NCBI GenBank assembly: GCA_042218065.1
Contig: JBDGRL010000087.1
Span: 1 to 58,489, forward strand
Direction of reading: 5' to 3'
Source of the DNA: JBDGRJ01 sp042218065
Lineage (GTDB): Bacteria; Patescibacteriota; Patescibacteriia; Magasanikbacterales; UBA922
DNA length: 58,489 bases
The position numbers were made by a program, and so were the translations under genes. Position 1 is the stretch's first letter; every line of letters starts with the position of its first letter. The notes under the pieces are model-generated. The model was not told where the DNA came from and searched no databases. It saw nothing but the letters and a program-made list of their open reading frames with translations. Below are positions 8,314-16,925 of the stretch, piece by piece.

Positions 8314-10431
8314 TTATTGGTTTTTGCCGGTGATTTCTCTTTCAACATTTTTTGGAACTTCTTGGTACTCTTCAAATTCCATAGTGTAGTCCCCTCTACC
8401 TTGAGTCATAGATCGAAGTTGAGTAGCATACCCAAACATTTCAGATAGTGGCACCATAGCTCTAATAACTTTTGATTTACCTCTTTCACCCATCTCTAAA
8501 ATTTGCCCTCTTTTTGAGTTTATATCACCCATTACATCTCCCATATTATCTTCCGGAGTGATAACTTCTACTTTCATGACCGGCTCTAACATCACAGGGT
8601 CAGCATCTTTCACTGCATCTTTAAAAGCTTTATCTCCAGCCATTTTAAAGGCAACCTCAGAAGAGTCAACTTCGTGAAAACTACCATCATAACAAGTTGC
8701 TTTTACTCCGGTCATAGGATAACCACCTACGACTCCACGGTCCATGGCTTCTTTAATTCCTTTTTTGACTGAAGGTATAAACTCACGTGGAATTACTCCA
8801 CCTTTTATCTCATCTACGAATAGGTAGCCGTCTTCCACATCTTCTTCTTCAATTCCTTCTTCTTCCTCTACATTTAGAGGCTCAATTTCTATTAAGCAGT
8901 GACCGTATTGACCTCTACCACCGGATTGTTTGATGTATTCACCTTCGCCTTTTGCTTCACTTCTTATAGTTTCTTTATATGCTACTTGTGGTTCACCTAT
9001 ATCCGCATTTACATCAAACTCATCTTGTAATCTTTTCAGGATAACCTCCAAGTGAAGTTCTCCCATACCAGAAATAATAGTCTGTAGAGTATCTTCATCC
9101 TTGCTAATATCAAAAGTTGGGTCCTCTTCGGAAAGTTTTTGAAGAGCTGTACCCATTTTTTCCTGATCTTTTTTGCTTTCGGGCTCAATAGCTACGGAAA
9201 TGACAGGATCAGGGAAAGTGATATTTTCCAAGACAACTTCTCGATCTTCAGAACAAATAGTATCACCGGTAACAGTATTATCTAGTCCGACTGCTGCAGC
9301 AATTTCACCGGCATGAACCTTGTCGACCTCCTCTCTCTTGTTAGCATGCATTCGCACCATCCTGCTTACTCGCTCTTTTTCTTCTGTATTTGTATTTATT
9401 ACGTAACTTCCGGATTCAAGAGTGCCGGAATAAACTCGGAAGAAAACTAGCTTGCCAACATAAGGATCAGTAGCAACCTTAAAAGCTAGAGCTGAGAATG
9501 GCTCGTCGTCATCTGCATGAATTTTCACTTCGTCCTCTTCTTCTACATCAGGATCTAATAGTTCAGCCTCTTTAGCTGGAATATCTTTCGGTGACGGCAG
9601 ATAATCAACCACGCCGTCAAGCATAGGTTGAATTCCTATATTATGCAAAGCAGAACCACACATTACTGGATACATCTCATCATCCAGTACTAGTGTTCGT
9701 ATAGCATCCTTGATTTCTTCTACTGTGATCTCTTCATCATTTAGATATTTTTCCATCATGTCTTCACTAGCCTCTGCTACTTTTTCCATCATTTTTTCTC
9801 GGTATTCTTCTGCTTTGTCCTCATACTCTTCTGGAATCTCATGCTCTACTACCTCAGCACCATATTCTCCTTCGAATGTATACGCTTTTTGTTCAATTAA
9901 ATCAATGACACCTTTGTGATCATCTTCTGTTCCCCAAGGCAGTTGAATCGCATAAGCTTCATCAGAAAGCCGCTCATGAATCGAGTCTAATGTCATCTCA
10001 AAATCAGCTCCAGTCTTGTCCATCTTATTGGCAAAACAAAAACGAGGGACTTCATATTTATCTGCTTGACGCCATACTGTTTCTGACTGAGGTTCTACAC
10101 CCTGAGAAGCATCGAAGATCGCAATTGATCCATCAAGAACTCGAAGGGAGCGCTCAACTTCAACTGTAAAGTCTACGTGTCCAGGAGTGTCAATAATGTT
10201 AATACGATTATCTTCCCAAAAACAGGTGGTAGCAGCAGATGTAATAGTAATACCACGCTCTTTTTCTTGGTCCATCCAGTCCATATCTGCTTCACCTTCG
10301 TGGGTTTCTCCAATTTTGTGTTTTCTGCCTGTATAATAAAGGATACGCTCAGTAGCGGTAGTTTTTCCCGCATCAATGTGCGCCATTATTCCTATGTTTC
10401 TGATTTGTTCGAGTGGATATTCCCGTGCCAT
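8314..10431 (-). CDS. fusA: Elongation factor G
   Basis: A 705-residue translational GTPase that drives ribosome translocation. It has G1 AHIDAGKTT near residues 16-24, the G2 RGITI block, G3 DTPGHVDF and NKMD, and all five EF-G domains judging by length. The Asp/Glu content is high. There is no SD: the ATG is about 20 nt from a TATAAT-like -10 box, so the mRNA leader is very short. It is third in the conserved rpsL-rpsG-fusA order. No tuf follows; sulfate-activation genes come next. Confidence 0.98.
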   Translation of the reverse strand: MAREYPLEQIRNIGIMAHIDAGKTTATERILYYTGRKHKIGETHEGEADMDWMDQEKERGITITSAATTCFWEDNRINIIDTPGHVDFTVEVERSLRVLDGSIAIFDASQGVEPQSETVWRQADKYEVPRFCFANKMDKTGADFEMTLDSIHERLSDEAYAIQLPWGTEDDHKGVIDLIEQKAYTFEGEYGAEVVEHEIPEEYEDKAEEYREKMMEKVAEASEDMMEKYLNDEEITVEEIKDAIRTLVLDDEMYPVMCGSALHNIGIQPMLDGVVDYLPSPKDIPAKEAELLDPDVEEEDEVKIHADDDEPFSALAFKVATDPYVGKLVFFRVYSGTLESGSYVINTNTEEKERVSRMVRMHANKREEVDKVHAGEIAAAVGLDNTVTGDTICSEDREVVLENITFPDPVISVAIEPESKKDQEKMGTALQKLSEEDPTFDISKDEDTLQTIISGMGELHLEVILKRLQDEFDVNADIGEPQVAYKETIRSEAKGEGEYIKQSGGRGQYGHCLIEIEPLNVEEEEGIEEEDVEDGYLFVDEIKGGVIPREFIPSVKKGIKEAMDRGVVGGYPMTGVKATCYDGSFHEVDSSEVAFKMAGDKAFKDAVKDADPVMLEPVMKVEVITPEDNMGDVMGDINSKRGQILEMGERGKSKVIRAMVPLSEMFGYATQLRSMTQGRGDYTMEFEEYQEVPKNVEREITGKNQ

Positions 10432-10484
10432 TAGTTTGTAGTTAGATTATATAAATAAAAAAATAGACTAAGCGTTCTTATCTG

Positions 10485-10515
10485 AATTTAACCTTGCTAT
10501 TAATGAGGTTAAATT
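10485..10515 (-). terminator. Hairpin between rpsG and fusA
   Basis: A 10 bp stem, AATTTAACCT (10485-10494) with AGGTTAAATT (10506-10515), overlapping the rpsG stop. There is no clear T run, so it may be an attenuator or stability hairpin rather than a full terminator. Confidence 0.45.
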
Positions 10516-10991
10516 TAAGTTTTGATGAATTTAGCAAAGTGAGCAAAAGCTTTGTTGGCTTCTGCCATTCGGTGCACCTCTTCTTTTCTTCTGATTGCAT
10601 TGCCTTCTTCCTGAAGTGCTGCATTTAGCTCCCCGGTCAATCTTTTTGACATATTTTCTTCAGATCTATCTTTAGCAGAGTTTATAATCCAACGAAAAGC
10701 TAGTGCATATCTCCTATCACCAGCTACCGTTATAGGTATGTTATAGTTGGCGCCACCTACTCTACGCGATCGCACCTCCATATGTGGAGCAACTTTTTCT
10801 ACTGCTTTTTCCCATAATTCTAAAGGTTCTTCATCTTCACCTTCAGCTAAATCCTCAATAGCCTCATAAACAGTCCTTCTAGCCAACTGCTTTTTACCTT
10901 CTTGCATTACATAATTAATAAACTTTGCTAGTTTTTCACTATCATATTTTGGGTCCGGTTTAACTTCTCCGGCTTGTAGCGGTTCAGACAT
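10515..10991 (-). CDS. rpsG: Small ribosomal subunit protein uS7
   Basis: 158 residues, close to the normal S7 length. Recognisable blocks are KLAKFINYVMQEGKK, the ALEKV-like region, VEVRSRRVGGANYNIP-like residues and RWIINSAKDR. S7 nucleates the head of the 30S subunit and contacts 16S rRNA and the E-site tRNA. It lies 34 bp downstream of rpsL in the str operon order. No SD sequence precedes the ATG. Confidence 0.97.
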   Translation of the reverse strand: MSEPLQAGEVKPDPKYDSEKLAKFINYVMQEGKKQLARRTVYEAIEDLAEGEDEEPLELWEKAVEKVAPHMEVRSRRVGGANYNIPITVAGDRRYALAFRWIINSAKDRSEENMSKRLTGELNAALQEEGNAIRRKEEVHRMAEANKAFAHFAKFIKT

Positions 10992-11025
10992 AAGTTAATG
11001 TTGATTAAGATTTCGAAGAAAATTA

Positions 11026-11442
11026 TTAATTAGGTTTTTTGGTTCCATAAAGAGACCTGCTGGTCTTTCTTCCTTCTACTCCTTCCGTGTCATATACACC
11101 ACGAACCACAGTATAATTTACACCAGGACAGTCCTTTACACCTCCACCTTTAACTAATACAATAGAGTGCTCCTGAAGGTTGTGGCCTTCCCCTGGAATA
11201 TAAGCAATAATTCTCGCCCCATTAGAAAGCCTAACCTTGGCTACTTTTCTTAGAGCAGAGTTCGGCTTCTTGGGTGCTCTTGTATACACCTTAGTACAAA
11301 CTCCTCGTTTAAACGGAGCTCCTTCATCCAACTGATTCTTTTCTCTGCCTAGATCATTATAAGTATATTGTAGATCCGGTGATTCGGATTTCTCCTTTTT
11401 TCGATCTCTACCTTTTCGAACTAATTGATTAATGGTTGGCAT
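11026..11442 (-). CDS. rpsL: Small ribosomal subunit protein uS12, with a short insertion
   Basis: A 138-residue S12, a decoding-centre protein. The conserved core is intact: NQLVRKGR at the start, KRGVCT, PKKPNSALRKVA, GEGHNLQEHS, KDCPGVNY and a terminal SRSLYGTKKPN. Between the N-terminal basic segment and KRGVCT there are about 14 more residues than in E. coli S12, rich in Asp, Glu, Tyr and Asn. The lysines that commonly mutate to streptomycin resistance look wild-type in context. The ATG lacks an SD. It is the first gene of rpsL-rpsG-fusA. Confidence 0.97.
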   Translation of the reverse strand: MPTINQLVRKGRDRKKEKSESPDLQYTYNDLGREKNQLDEGAPFKRGVCTKVYTRAPKKPNSALRKVAKVRLSNGARIIAYIPGEGHNLQEHSIVLVKGGGVKDCPGVNYTVVRGVYDTEGVEGRKTSRSLYGTKKPN

Positions 11443-11539
11443 AGAAATTATCTTTTGTTTCTAAAAGTTAATTGAAAATTATAAAGCAGAAAAATTATAT
11501 AATAAGTTTTATCTTTTGTCAAGGAAGTGGTTTTAATAA

Positions 11540-11570
11540 ATTTAGCCCCGACTCTTTTCAAAGCCGAGGC
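11540..11570 (-). terminator. Terminator of the ribbon-helix-helix gene
   Basis: A 9 bp stem with two G-U pairs on the minus strand (11545-11553 with 11562-11570), followed by a weak TAAATTTATT tail. Confidence 0.55.
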
Positions 11571-11592
11571 CTCTGTAGTTTTGTGGACCCTC

Positions 11593-12096
11593 CTATTCTC
11601 CTCTCAGATGTTCTTTTAGAATTTTTCTGACGTACGTTTGAATACCAACATCTTCTTCCTGCGCTCTTTCTTCTAGCTCTTCTACTTTTTCTTCACCAAG
11701 ACGAATGGGGGGTAGTTCTTTAATTCTAAGCATTTCATCAAGTTCTTCTTCCTCTTCTGGCTTCGCTGATATCTTCGGAAATTCATACTCACCCTCGTAC
11801 CACTGTCTAGCCATTGCTTCTAAATCCTCTCTTGAATATGTTTTCTCTGGAAGCTCATCTTGCAAAAAATTCGAGATTGCTCTTCTAAGGAGGGCTTGAT
11901 AATTAGAGCCCTCTTCGGTTGCTAAGTACTTTAGTAGTTGAATAGACCCCTTTCTCAAACGTACTGTAACCTTTTTAAGTTCATACATTTCTTCTAAATC
12001 TCTCTCTTGTTCTTCTGATAGTTCCGAAGTATCCCCTTTTATTGGGTAGTAACTCATAAGCAATTCTATCCAGTCAAGTATGTCGTAACCCATCAT
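11593..12096 (-). CDS. Ribbon-helix-helix (BrnA/CopG-like) DNA-binding protein
   Basis: The open frame reaches 12153, but AAGGAGG sits 5 bases before the ATG at 12096, so the protein is about 167 residues. A block near the middle (KVTVRLRKGSIQLLKYLA, then NYQALLRRAISNFL) resembles the BrnA-antitoxin type of ribbon-helix-helix. The acidic C-terminal part (about 125-167: LPPIRLGEEKVEELEERAQ, then TYVRKILKEHL) looks like a second such motif. This suggests a DNA-binding autoregulator or antitoxin, but no toxin gene is adjacent. It is one of the strong-SD genes. A promoter with TTGACA lies just upstream. Confidence 0.65.
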   Translation of the reverse strand: MMGYDILDWIELLMSYYPIKGDTSELSEEQERDLEEMYELKKVTVRLRKGSIQLLKYLATEEGSNYQALLRRAISNFLQDELPEKTYSREDLEAMARQWYEGEYEFPKISAKPEEEEELDEMLRIKELPPIRLGEEKVEELEERAQEEDVGIQTYVRKILKEHLRGE

Positions 12097-12150
12097 TTGA
12101 ACCTCCTTAAAGGTTAGAGGAAAGACTTCTAATGATCGACAGTTCATTAG

Positions 12151-12179
12151 CATTAAAACAAAAAAATTAGTTTTGTCAA
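12151..12179 (-). promoter_or_regulatory. Promoter of the ribbon-helix-helix gene
   Basis: On the minus strand TTGACA (12174-12179), a 17 bp spacer, TTAATG (12151-12156). The predicted RNA start lies downstream of the longest ATG, supporting the internal SD-led start at 12096. Confidence 0.5.
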
Positions 12180-12182
12180 ATA

Positions 12183-12806
12183 CTAAAACAAAACCATACC
12201 ACCAGTAAATAAACTTGTAAGATACCGAATAACAGGAATTATCAATTCAAAACCGAAGAGCAAAAAAATAATGAGTATAAGAAACTTATATCTCCTAAGC
12301 TTTATCTCAATCTCTTTGTAAGATGCTGGCAAGAAAGCAAACAATACTTTTGACCCATCTAGTGGAGGAATCGGGACCATATTAAAAACTCCCAACAACA
12401 CATTCACAAACACTATAATCAAAAGCGGTTGAACCATAGCAGAGCTAGCTGGAAAAATTTGTATAATCAAACCAAATACGGCTGCTAGAGCAAAGTTTGA
12501 TAGTGGACCAGCTAAAGCTACCCACATCGGACCCCACTTTTGATCATTTAAATTACGGTGATTTATCGGTACGGGCTTTGCATAAGCAAATAGAAAATTA
12601 CCACCACTAACCAATAATAAAAATAAAGGCATTAAAATAGTACCCATCATATCTATGTGCGCTCTCGGATCAAGTGTAAGCCTGCCTCTATGTTTAGCTG
12701 TGGGGTCTCCCAGCTCATTTGCCATCCACCCATGAGCATATTCATGAATAATTGCAGATGGCACTACAAATATAAAATAAAATAATGCCTGGTAAGCTAT
12801 ATTCAT
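12183..12806 (-). CDS. Site-2 protease family (M50) intramembrane metalloprotease
   Basis: A 207-residue polytopic membrane protein. The zinc motif HEYAH lies near residues 21-25 in the first membrane helix, and the second metal-binding region PPLDGSK sits near residue 150. About six hydrophobic segments and no PDZ domain match the short YwhC/SREBP-S2P group rather than RseP. It probably cleaves membrane-embedded substrates; the target is unknown. The ATG has no SD. It is divergent from rpmB, with which it shares a short intergenic region. Confidence 0.9.
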   Translation of the reverse strand: MNIAYQALFYFIFVVPSAIIHEYAHGWMANELGDPTAKHRGRLTLDPRAHIDMMGTILMPLFLLLVSGGNFLFAYAKPVPINHRNLNDQKWGPMWVALAGPLSNFALAAVFGLIIQIFPASSAMVQPLLIIVFVNVLLGVFNMVPIPPLDGSKVLFAFLPASYKEIEIKLRRYKFLILIIFLLFGFELIIPVIRYLTSLFTGGMVLF

Positions 12807-12812
12807 CTCTTA

Positions 12813-12841
12813 TTGACAAAATAGATTAAATGCAGTATAAT
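12813..12841 (+). promoter_or_regulatory. Promoter of rpmB
   Basis: Perfect TTGACA (12813-12818), a 17 bp spacer and TATAAT (12836-12841), about 47 nt before the L28 start. Confidence 0.85.
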
Positions 12842-12887
12842 TCACTGCTGTAGAGTATAAAAATAATTTTACTAATAATCAAATCTT

Positions 12888-13049
12888 ATGGCTAGAAAAT
12901 GTGAAGAATGCGGAAAAGGGTCAAAAAAAGCCGCTCATCGTAGTGATGCCAACAACAAAACTATAAGAAGACAAAAACCAAATCTTCAAAAATGGCACGG
13001 AAAAAAGTTGTGCACAAGGTGTATAAAGAAAAAATCAAAAGCTAATTAA
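12888..13049 (+). CDS. rpmB: Large ribosomal subunit protein bL28
   Basis: A 53-residue gene. It starts MARKCEECGKG, then has HRSDANNKTIRRQKPNLQ and ends with a CTRCIKKKSK block. This matches L28: a first CxxC, the ANNKT signature, PNLQ, and a second Cys pair, so a zinc-ribbon form is likely. It sits between a consensus promoter and a 10 bp terminator as a single-gene unit. No SD is seen before the ATG. Confidence 0.93.
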   Translation: MARKCEECGKGSKKAAHRSDANNKTIRRQKPNLQKWHGKKLCTRCIKKKSKAN

Positions 13050-13110
13050 ATATAGCTAAGTTTAAGTTATAAGTTTTGTACTTAGCAGTACTTTATTTTC
13101 TCAAAACAAA

Positions 13111-13139
13111 AGAGGCTGCTACTCAGCAGCCTCTTTTTT
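13111..13139. terminator. Bidirectional terminator between rpmB and the PEBP gene
   Basis: A perfect 10 bp stem, AGAGGCTGCT (13111-13120) with AGCAGCCTCT (13125-13134), followed by TTTTT on the plus strand and by a T-rich run on the minus strand. It serves rpmB and the converging 13162-13602 gene. Confidence 0.92.
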
Positions 13140-13161
13140 ATCCTAACTAATTTTTATTAAA

Positions 13162-13602
13162 TTACTCTCTGCTGTATTTACCCATTAACTCGCTTGAGTC
13201 TATAACACGCTCCTTGATTGCAGTCTCTAAATCTGATTTCCCAGCTCCAGCTTCTAGATTTATCTCTTCCTCAAGAGCATAAAGCTTGAAAAAGTATCTA
13301 TGAGTTCCAGAAGGAGGACAAGGTCCGCCATAACCAATGCTACCAAAGTCTGTACTACCCTCGATAGCTCCTTCTGGAGTTTCGTCTTCTTCTATAGCTC
13401 CAACATCAGGGTCAATATTCCATACGGTCCAATGAGTAAAGGTTCCTCCGGGAGCATCTGGGTCCTCGACAATCAAAGCTAGAGACTTGGCACGCTCAGG
13501 TGTTTCTGATATTTCCAACCTTGGATTGATGTCTTCGCCATCACAAGTAAATTTTTCAGGAATTTCCCCCTCCTGGTTAAATGCAGGACTTGTAAGCTTC
13601 AT
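13162..13602 (-). CDS. YbhB/YbcL family PEBP-like protein
   Basis: A 146-residue protein of the phosphatidylethanolamine-binding / Raf-kinase-inhibitor-like family. Signature blocks are VEDPDAPGGTFTHWTVWNI and GPCPPSGTHRYFFKLYAL, which form the anion-binding pocket. The bacterial role is not settled. It has the usual length, no signal peptide and no SD. It shares a bidirectional terminator with rpmB. Confidence 0.93.
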   Translation of the reverse strand: MKLTSPAFNQEGEIPEKFTCDGEDINPRLEISETPERAKSLALIVEDPDAPGGTFTHWTVWNIDPDVGAIEEDETPEGAIEGSTDFGSIGYGGPCPPSGTHRYFFKLYALEEEINLEAGAGKSDLETAIKERVIDSSELMGKYSRE

Positions 13603-13698
13603 ATTTAAGTATTATTAAAATTATTTAATTTATAAGAATATTCTTCTATCACTGCAGCCACAACTTGAGGATAACATACCAGTAAAATAAAGAAAATG

Positions 13699-14643
13699 TT
13701 AACTCTTAGAACAAACAGTGCCTTTGTTCCTATGCTTAGGACGGAAATGGTTAGAAGCTTCTGGTCTTTTATTGTCCGGATTTTGAATAAAATCTTTACA
13801 TTCTTGAGAACAAGCATTATTAAGCTCCTTCATGCAACCGTTGCAACCAATAAATAATTTATTACAATGCTTGTTCATACAGTTTCTATATTTTTTACAA
13901 GGCTCATTGCAAATATCACACTCAGACGGTATGCTATCATCCACTTCTATGCTAACCCGGTCATCGAATACAAAACAGTCACCGATATAGAAACCTTCAT
14001 CTCCATATTTATCTACATACTTCATAATTCCACCTTCTAATTGATATAAATTATCTGGATCAAATCCGTTATTTATTAACATAGCTGAAGCTGGTTCACA
14101 ACGAATACCTCCAGTACAGAAAAGTACTATTTTCTTGCCTTTGAATTGCTCATAAAAACCCAAATTCTCGGGTAAATCTCTAAAGTACTTCATAGGAGGT
14201 CTTACGACCCCCTTGAATCTACCTATCCTCCACTCATAATCATTTCTCATATCTAATAAAACCAGGTTATCCTGCTCTTGCTGCATCCACAAATGTAAAG
14301 TTTTTGGTTTTATATGCTGTGCTCTATTACAAATGTTATATTGCTCTTTAGCATCTGTAGTTACCAATTCATCTCGGTGTTTTACTGATAAGTCGGGAAA
14401 AGGTAGTTCTTCAGATTCACTTTCCTTAAAATCAATACCGGAAAGAAGTTCATGCTGTTTAGTATAATTCTTATATTTCTCTATTGATTCTTTCTCGCCA
14501 CCCAAAGTGCCGTTTATCCCATTTTCGCTTATTAATACTCTACCCTTAAGTCGTAAAGCTTTACAAACTTCTTCGTGTGTAGATGCAATCTTCTGTGGGT
14601 TATCTATATCTACATACTTGTAATAGAGTAGTACTTGGTACAT
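13699..14643 (-). CDS. trhO: tRNA uridine(34) hydroxylase, rhodanese family (TrhO/UPF0176)
   Basis: A 314-residue protein. An N-terminal acylphosphatase-like domain starts YQVLLYYKYVDI and includes ENGINGTLGG. The rhodanese domain carries the active-site loop CTGGIRCEPAS, and a Cys-rich tail has CDICNEPCKKYRNC and CNGCM blocks. The family installs 5-hydroxyuridine at tRNA position 34 using prephenate-independent oxygen chemistry. The length and both conserved Cys of the loop are intact. The gene lies 32 bp downstream of an ATP-grasp ligase gene on the same strand but is probably functionally unrelated. No SD. Confidence 0.93.
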   Translation of the reverse strand: MYQVLLYYKYVDIDNPQKIASTHEEVCKALRLKGRVLISENGINGTLGGEKESIEKYKNYTKQHELLSGIDFKESESEELPFPDLSVKHRDELVTTDAKEQYNICNRAQHIKPKTLHLWMQQEQDNLVLLDMRNDYEWRIGRFKGVVRPPMKYFRDLPENLGFYEQFKGKKIVLFCTGGIRCEPASAMLINNGFDPDNLYQLEGGIMKYVDKYGDEGFYIGDCFVFDDRVSIEVDDSIPSECDICNEPCKKYRNCMNKHCNKLFIGCNGCMKELNNACSQECKDFIQNPDNKRPEASNHFRPKHRNKGTVCSKS

Positions 14644-14675
14644 AAAATCTGAATTATATAGTTATAAATCGGAAA

Positions 14676-15866
14676 TTATCTATTCTCAGTCTTATCTTTC
14701 ACTTGTTCCAACATAAGTTCTGCTTCCTGAGGATCTTCCGCTACAATAACACTAGCACATTTTTCAGGTAGACAAAAAGGGTTTGCAACAAAGGCACCTT
14801 TTTGATTTTCCGGATCATAATCCAAATTTTCCTGCTCAAAAATTTGATGTACTTCCTGAAATGTTTCCAAGTCAGGGTGTATATTGTGCATCAGCACACA
14901 CCTATCAGAATCTACTTGCTGGTTGATAAAATTAGGGTAAGAAGAGCCGTTGTACCTACAGTTGCATTCCAAAATCTTCCAGTCTCCTGATGAGCTTACC
15001 TTTAGGTCAAACCCGATCCTGCCATAATGTGGAAACTGCTCCACTATACTTCTGGTTGCTTGTTTGATATCATTTATTGTTTCCGTAGCGTCCCATGGGA
15101 ATACCTCTTGGGGTTCAGAAATTAAATTACCCTGATGTATACAATTGTCAATATATTGTCTGGTCCAGTACTGTAGTTCCGGCTCTCCATCTTTTTTAAT
15201 ATCCCAAGTTACACTAAACTCCTGGCCTTTATCATAAAACTCCTCTACTAAGAAAGGGTTTCCATCAGCAAAATCTTCTAGAAACTGATCAAACTCTTTA
15301 GAGTTAAAGTAAGATTTGTCTTCAACCCTCTGAGCCCCAACCCCGCTCGCCTTTTTAGGGTGCCGAACTAAAATATCATCATATTTTTGTGCCATGCTCT
15401 TGCCAGCTTTGGCTAACTCTTTATCCTCACAAACAGAATATTCTGTAAACCACTCTTCTTTACCTAAATCTCTCAGATGAGCTTTATTTTCAAGTTTCAT
15501 ATGAACTTCCGGAGGTTGTGTCTTCCACTGATGATCTTCAAACCCCCATTTTTCTTTGAACTGATTGGTATTCTCCCAAGAAACAAATGGTACTATAGTG
15601 TCACTTTCGTTGATAACTTCATCAAGCTTATTACTCTTATCTAAGGAATGAAACAAGGTTTCTCCATCTGCAGGAACTGACCATACTTTTTTGGGGCCTA
15701 AATTCATAGATTTCAGATAACTCACATAGTTATCCAGGTTCGGTTTCTCATACACTACCACACCTTCTGGGGATAACAGAGCACGAGCAGTATAATCTTC
15801 TACTCCGGATATGTAACCTTCCAAAAATTTTGTGAACAACTCTAAGCAATGTATATGTGTCTTCAT
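14676..15866 (-). CDS. ATP-grasp ligase with pre-ATP-grasp-type N-terminus (copy 1)
   Basis: A 396-residue ATP-grasp protein. The nucleotide lobe shows DILVRHPKKASGVGAQRV and FLVEEFYDKGQEFSV, and the metal/nucleotide motif is LECNCRYNGSSYP near residues 299-311. The N-terminal 130 residues lack the P-loop and look like a pre-ATP-grasp domain, as in peptide ligases of the pheganomycin PGM1 type (fold-level resemblance only). It should ligate a carboxylate to an amine via an acyl-phosphate; the substrate is unknown. It is preceded by a small structured transcript ending in a terminator about 45 bp before the ATG. A glutamine amidotransferase and a second ATP-grasp gene lie upstream. No SD at the ATG. 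Confidence 0.8.
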   Translation of the reverse strand: MKTHIHCLELFTKFLEGYISGVEDYTARALLSPEGVVVYEKPNLDNYVSYLKSMNLGPKKVWSVPADGETLFHSLDKSNKLDEVINESDTIVPFVSWENTNQFKEKWGFEDHQWKTQPPEVHMKLENKAHLRDLGKEEWFTEYSVCEDKELAKAGKSMAQKYDDILVRHPKKASGVGAQRVEDKSYFNSKEFDQFLEDFADGNPFLVEEFYDKGQEFSVTWDIKKDGEPELQYWTRQYIDNCIHQGNLISEPQEVFPWDATETINDIKQATRSIVEQFPHYGRIGFDLKVSSSGDWKILECNCRYNGSSYPNFINQQVDSDRCVLMHNIHPDLETFQEVHQIFEQENLDYDPENQKGAFVANPFCLPEKCASVIVAEDPQEAELMLEQVKDKTENR

Positions 15867-15905
15867 AACAAATTTACTTTTTAATTTAAATTTATGAATA
15901 AAAAT

Positions 15906-16056
15906 TTCAAAAACCCGCCGTTTCCGGCGGGCTCTTCTAGCTAATGCCTCTAGTTAATCAAACAATAGAAAAGCCACGCCTCGGAGAACCGAGCACTAAA
16001 AACAGTACAAATACAAATAGATTTTGTTTGTAGTTTCCTTGTGTCATAATTTTACA
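15906..16056 (-). ncRNA. Structured leader RNA upstream of ATP-grasp gene 1, with a 29-codon ORF
   Basis: A transcript of about 150 nt predicted from the promoter at 16063-16090 to a strong terminator (CCCGCCG 15914-15920 with CGGCGGG 15925-15931, then TTTTT on the minus strand). It contains a hairpin of the form CTCGG-loop-CCGAG, then GCG and GGCTTTTC, which can pair with GAAGAGCC just before the terminator. The transcript at 18402-18555 has the same hairpin and the same long-range pairing with a different sequence (GCTCTTCA with TGAAGAGC), which looks like covariation. It also contains an ORF (15958-16047) of 29 hydrophobic codons whose ATG is about 9 nt from the predicted RNA start, without SD. 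It could be an attenuator or riboswitch for the ATP-grasp gene, a trans-acting RNA, or a peptide gene. Confidence 0.6.
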
Positions 16057-16062
16057 AATTAA

Positions 16063-16090
16063 ATTATACAATAAATATCTCTCTTGTCAA
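16063..16090 (-). promoter_or_regulatory. Promoter of leader RNA 1
   Basis: Perfect TTGACA (16085-16090), a 16 bp spacer, perfect TATAAT (16063-16068) on the minus strand. The -35 box overlaps the stop codon of the amidotransferase gene. Confidence 0.85.
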
Positions 16091-16803
16091 GATTCCTCAA
16101 CTACATCAACAAATCTATGCAGAACCTCAGTAGAATAAGAAGTATCACCAAAATCAGATAAGGCTTCATCTATATTATCAGCATAGGAAGGATAAAGTTC
16201 TAATCTGTATTTTAATCTTGCTCTAGTTAATTCTGGATGAAACAAAGTCCCCCAAACCTGCTTATCTTCTATTTTAAAAGCTTGAAAATCAACTCTATTA
16301 GAACCAGCCAACCTCACTACATTATTAGGTAAATCAATAATAGTATCTTGGTGAGCTAAAGTGACGTCAAAACCAGAATCTAAATTAGAAAATATCTTAC
16401 ACTTTTCACAATGATCAGTAAGACAAATCTCAAAAGCCCCTACTTCATGATAATGTTCATCATCCGTCAGCTCACCACCCTGATGCAGAGCAATTATTTG
16501 AGACCCCAAACAAACACCCAAAGTTGGAATGTCTGCACCTAAAATATAATCTAGATAAGAAAAAACCTCATCTTTCCATGTACCTTCACCATGACCTTTT
16601 GTAAGATAAAACTCCCCACTGCCTGCTAAGATGACTCCGTCTATTTCAGCTAGTAAAGAAATGTCTAAATCTTCTTCAGTTGCATTTATAAAACTGAGTT
16701 TAATATTTCTCTCTAATAGCTCATCCTTAAAACAATCTTGCTCGTGGTTTAAAGACTGATCTGTACGAAACTGTACCACGAGAACCTTTTTTTCTTCTGA
16801 CAT
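16087..16803 (-). CDS. Class I glutamine amidotransferase-like protein
   Basis: The frame opens at a GTG (16827), but an ATG at 16803, about 12 nt from a TATTAT -10 box, is the likelier start for this SD-less genome. That gives about 238 residues. The triad is visible: nucleophile elbow GVCLGSQ (Cys98 from the ATG) and LFHPEL with His and Glu. It resembles stand-alone GATase1 domains of the GMP-synthase/carbamoyl-phosphate type or gamma-glutamyl hydrolases such as PuuD. It is flanked on both sides by ATP-grasp genes on the same strand, suggesting glutamine-derived ammonia or a glutamyl peptide substrate in a shared pathway (inference). Confidence 0.85.
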   Translation of the reverse strand: MSEEKKVLVVQFRTDQSLNHEQDCFKDELLERNIKLSFINATEEDLDISLLAEIDGVILAGSGEFYLTKGHGEGTWKDEVFSYLDYILGADIPTLGVCLGSQIIALHQGGELTDDEHYHEVGAFEICLTDHCEKCKIFSNLDSGFDVTLAHQDTIIDLPNNVVRLAGSNRVDFQAFKIEDKQVWGTLFHPELTRARLKYRLELYPSYADNIDEALSDFGDTSYSTEVLHRFVDVVEES

Positions 16804-16865
16804 AAAATGTTGATAATAATACCCCACTTTACTATAGACAAAAGCTTGCCTACAGAAGAGTAGGT

Positions 16866-16903
16866 GGCCGTTCCCAAAATGAGAACGGCCTTTTCCTTTT
16901 TTA
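16866..16903. terminator. Hairpin between amidotransferase and ATP-grasp 2 genes
   Basis: An 8 bp stem, GGCCGTTC (16866-16873) with GAACGGCC (16883-16890). The T-rich run is on the plus-strand side, although both flanking genes are on the minus strand, so its function as a minus-strand terminator is uncertain. Confidence 0.5.
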
Positions 16904-16925
16904 AAGAGCTTAAAATCTAGTAGTT

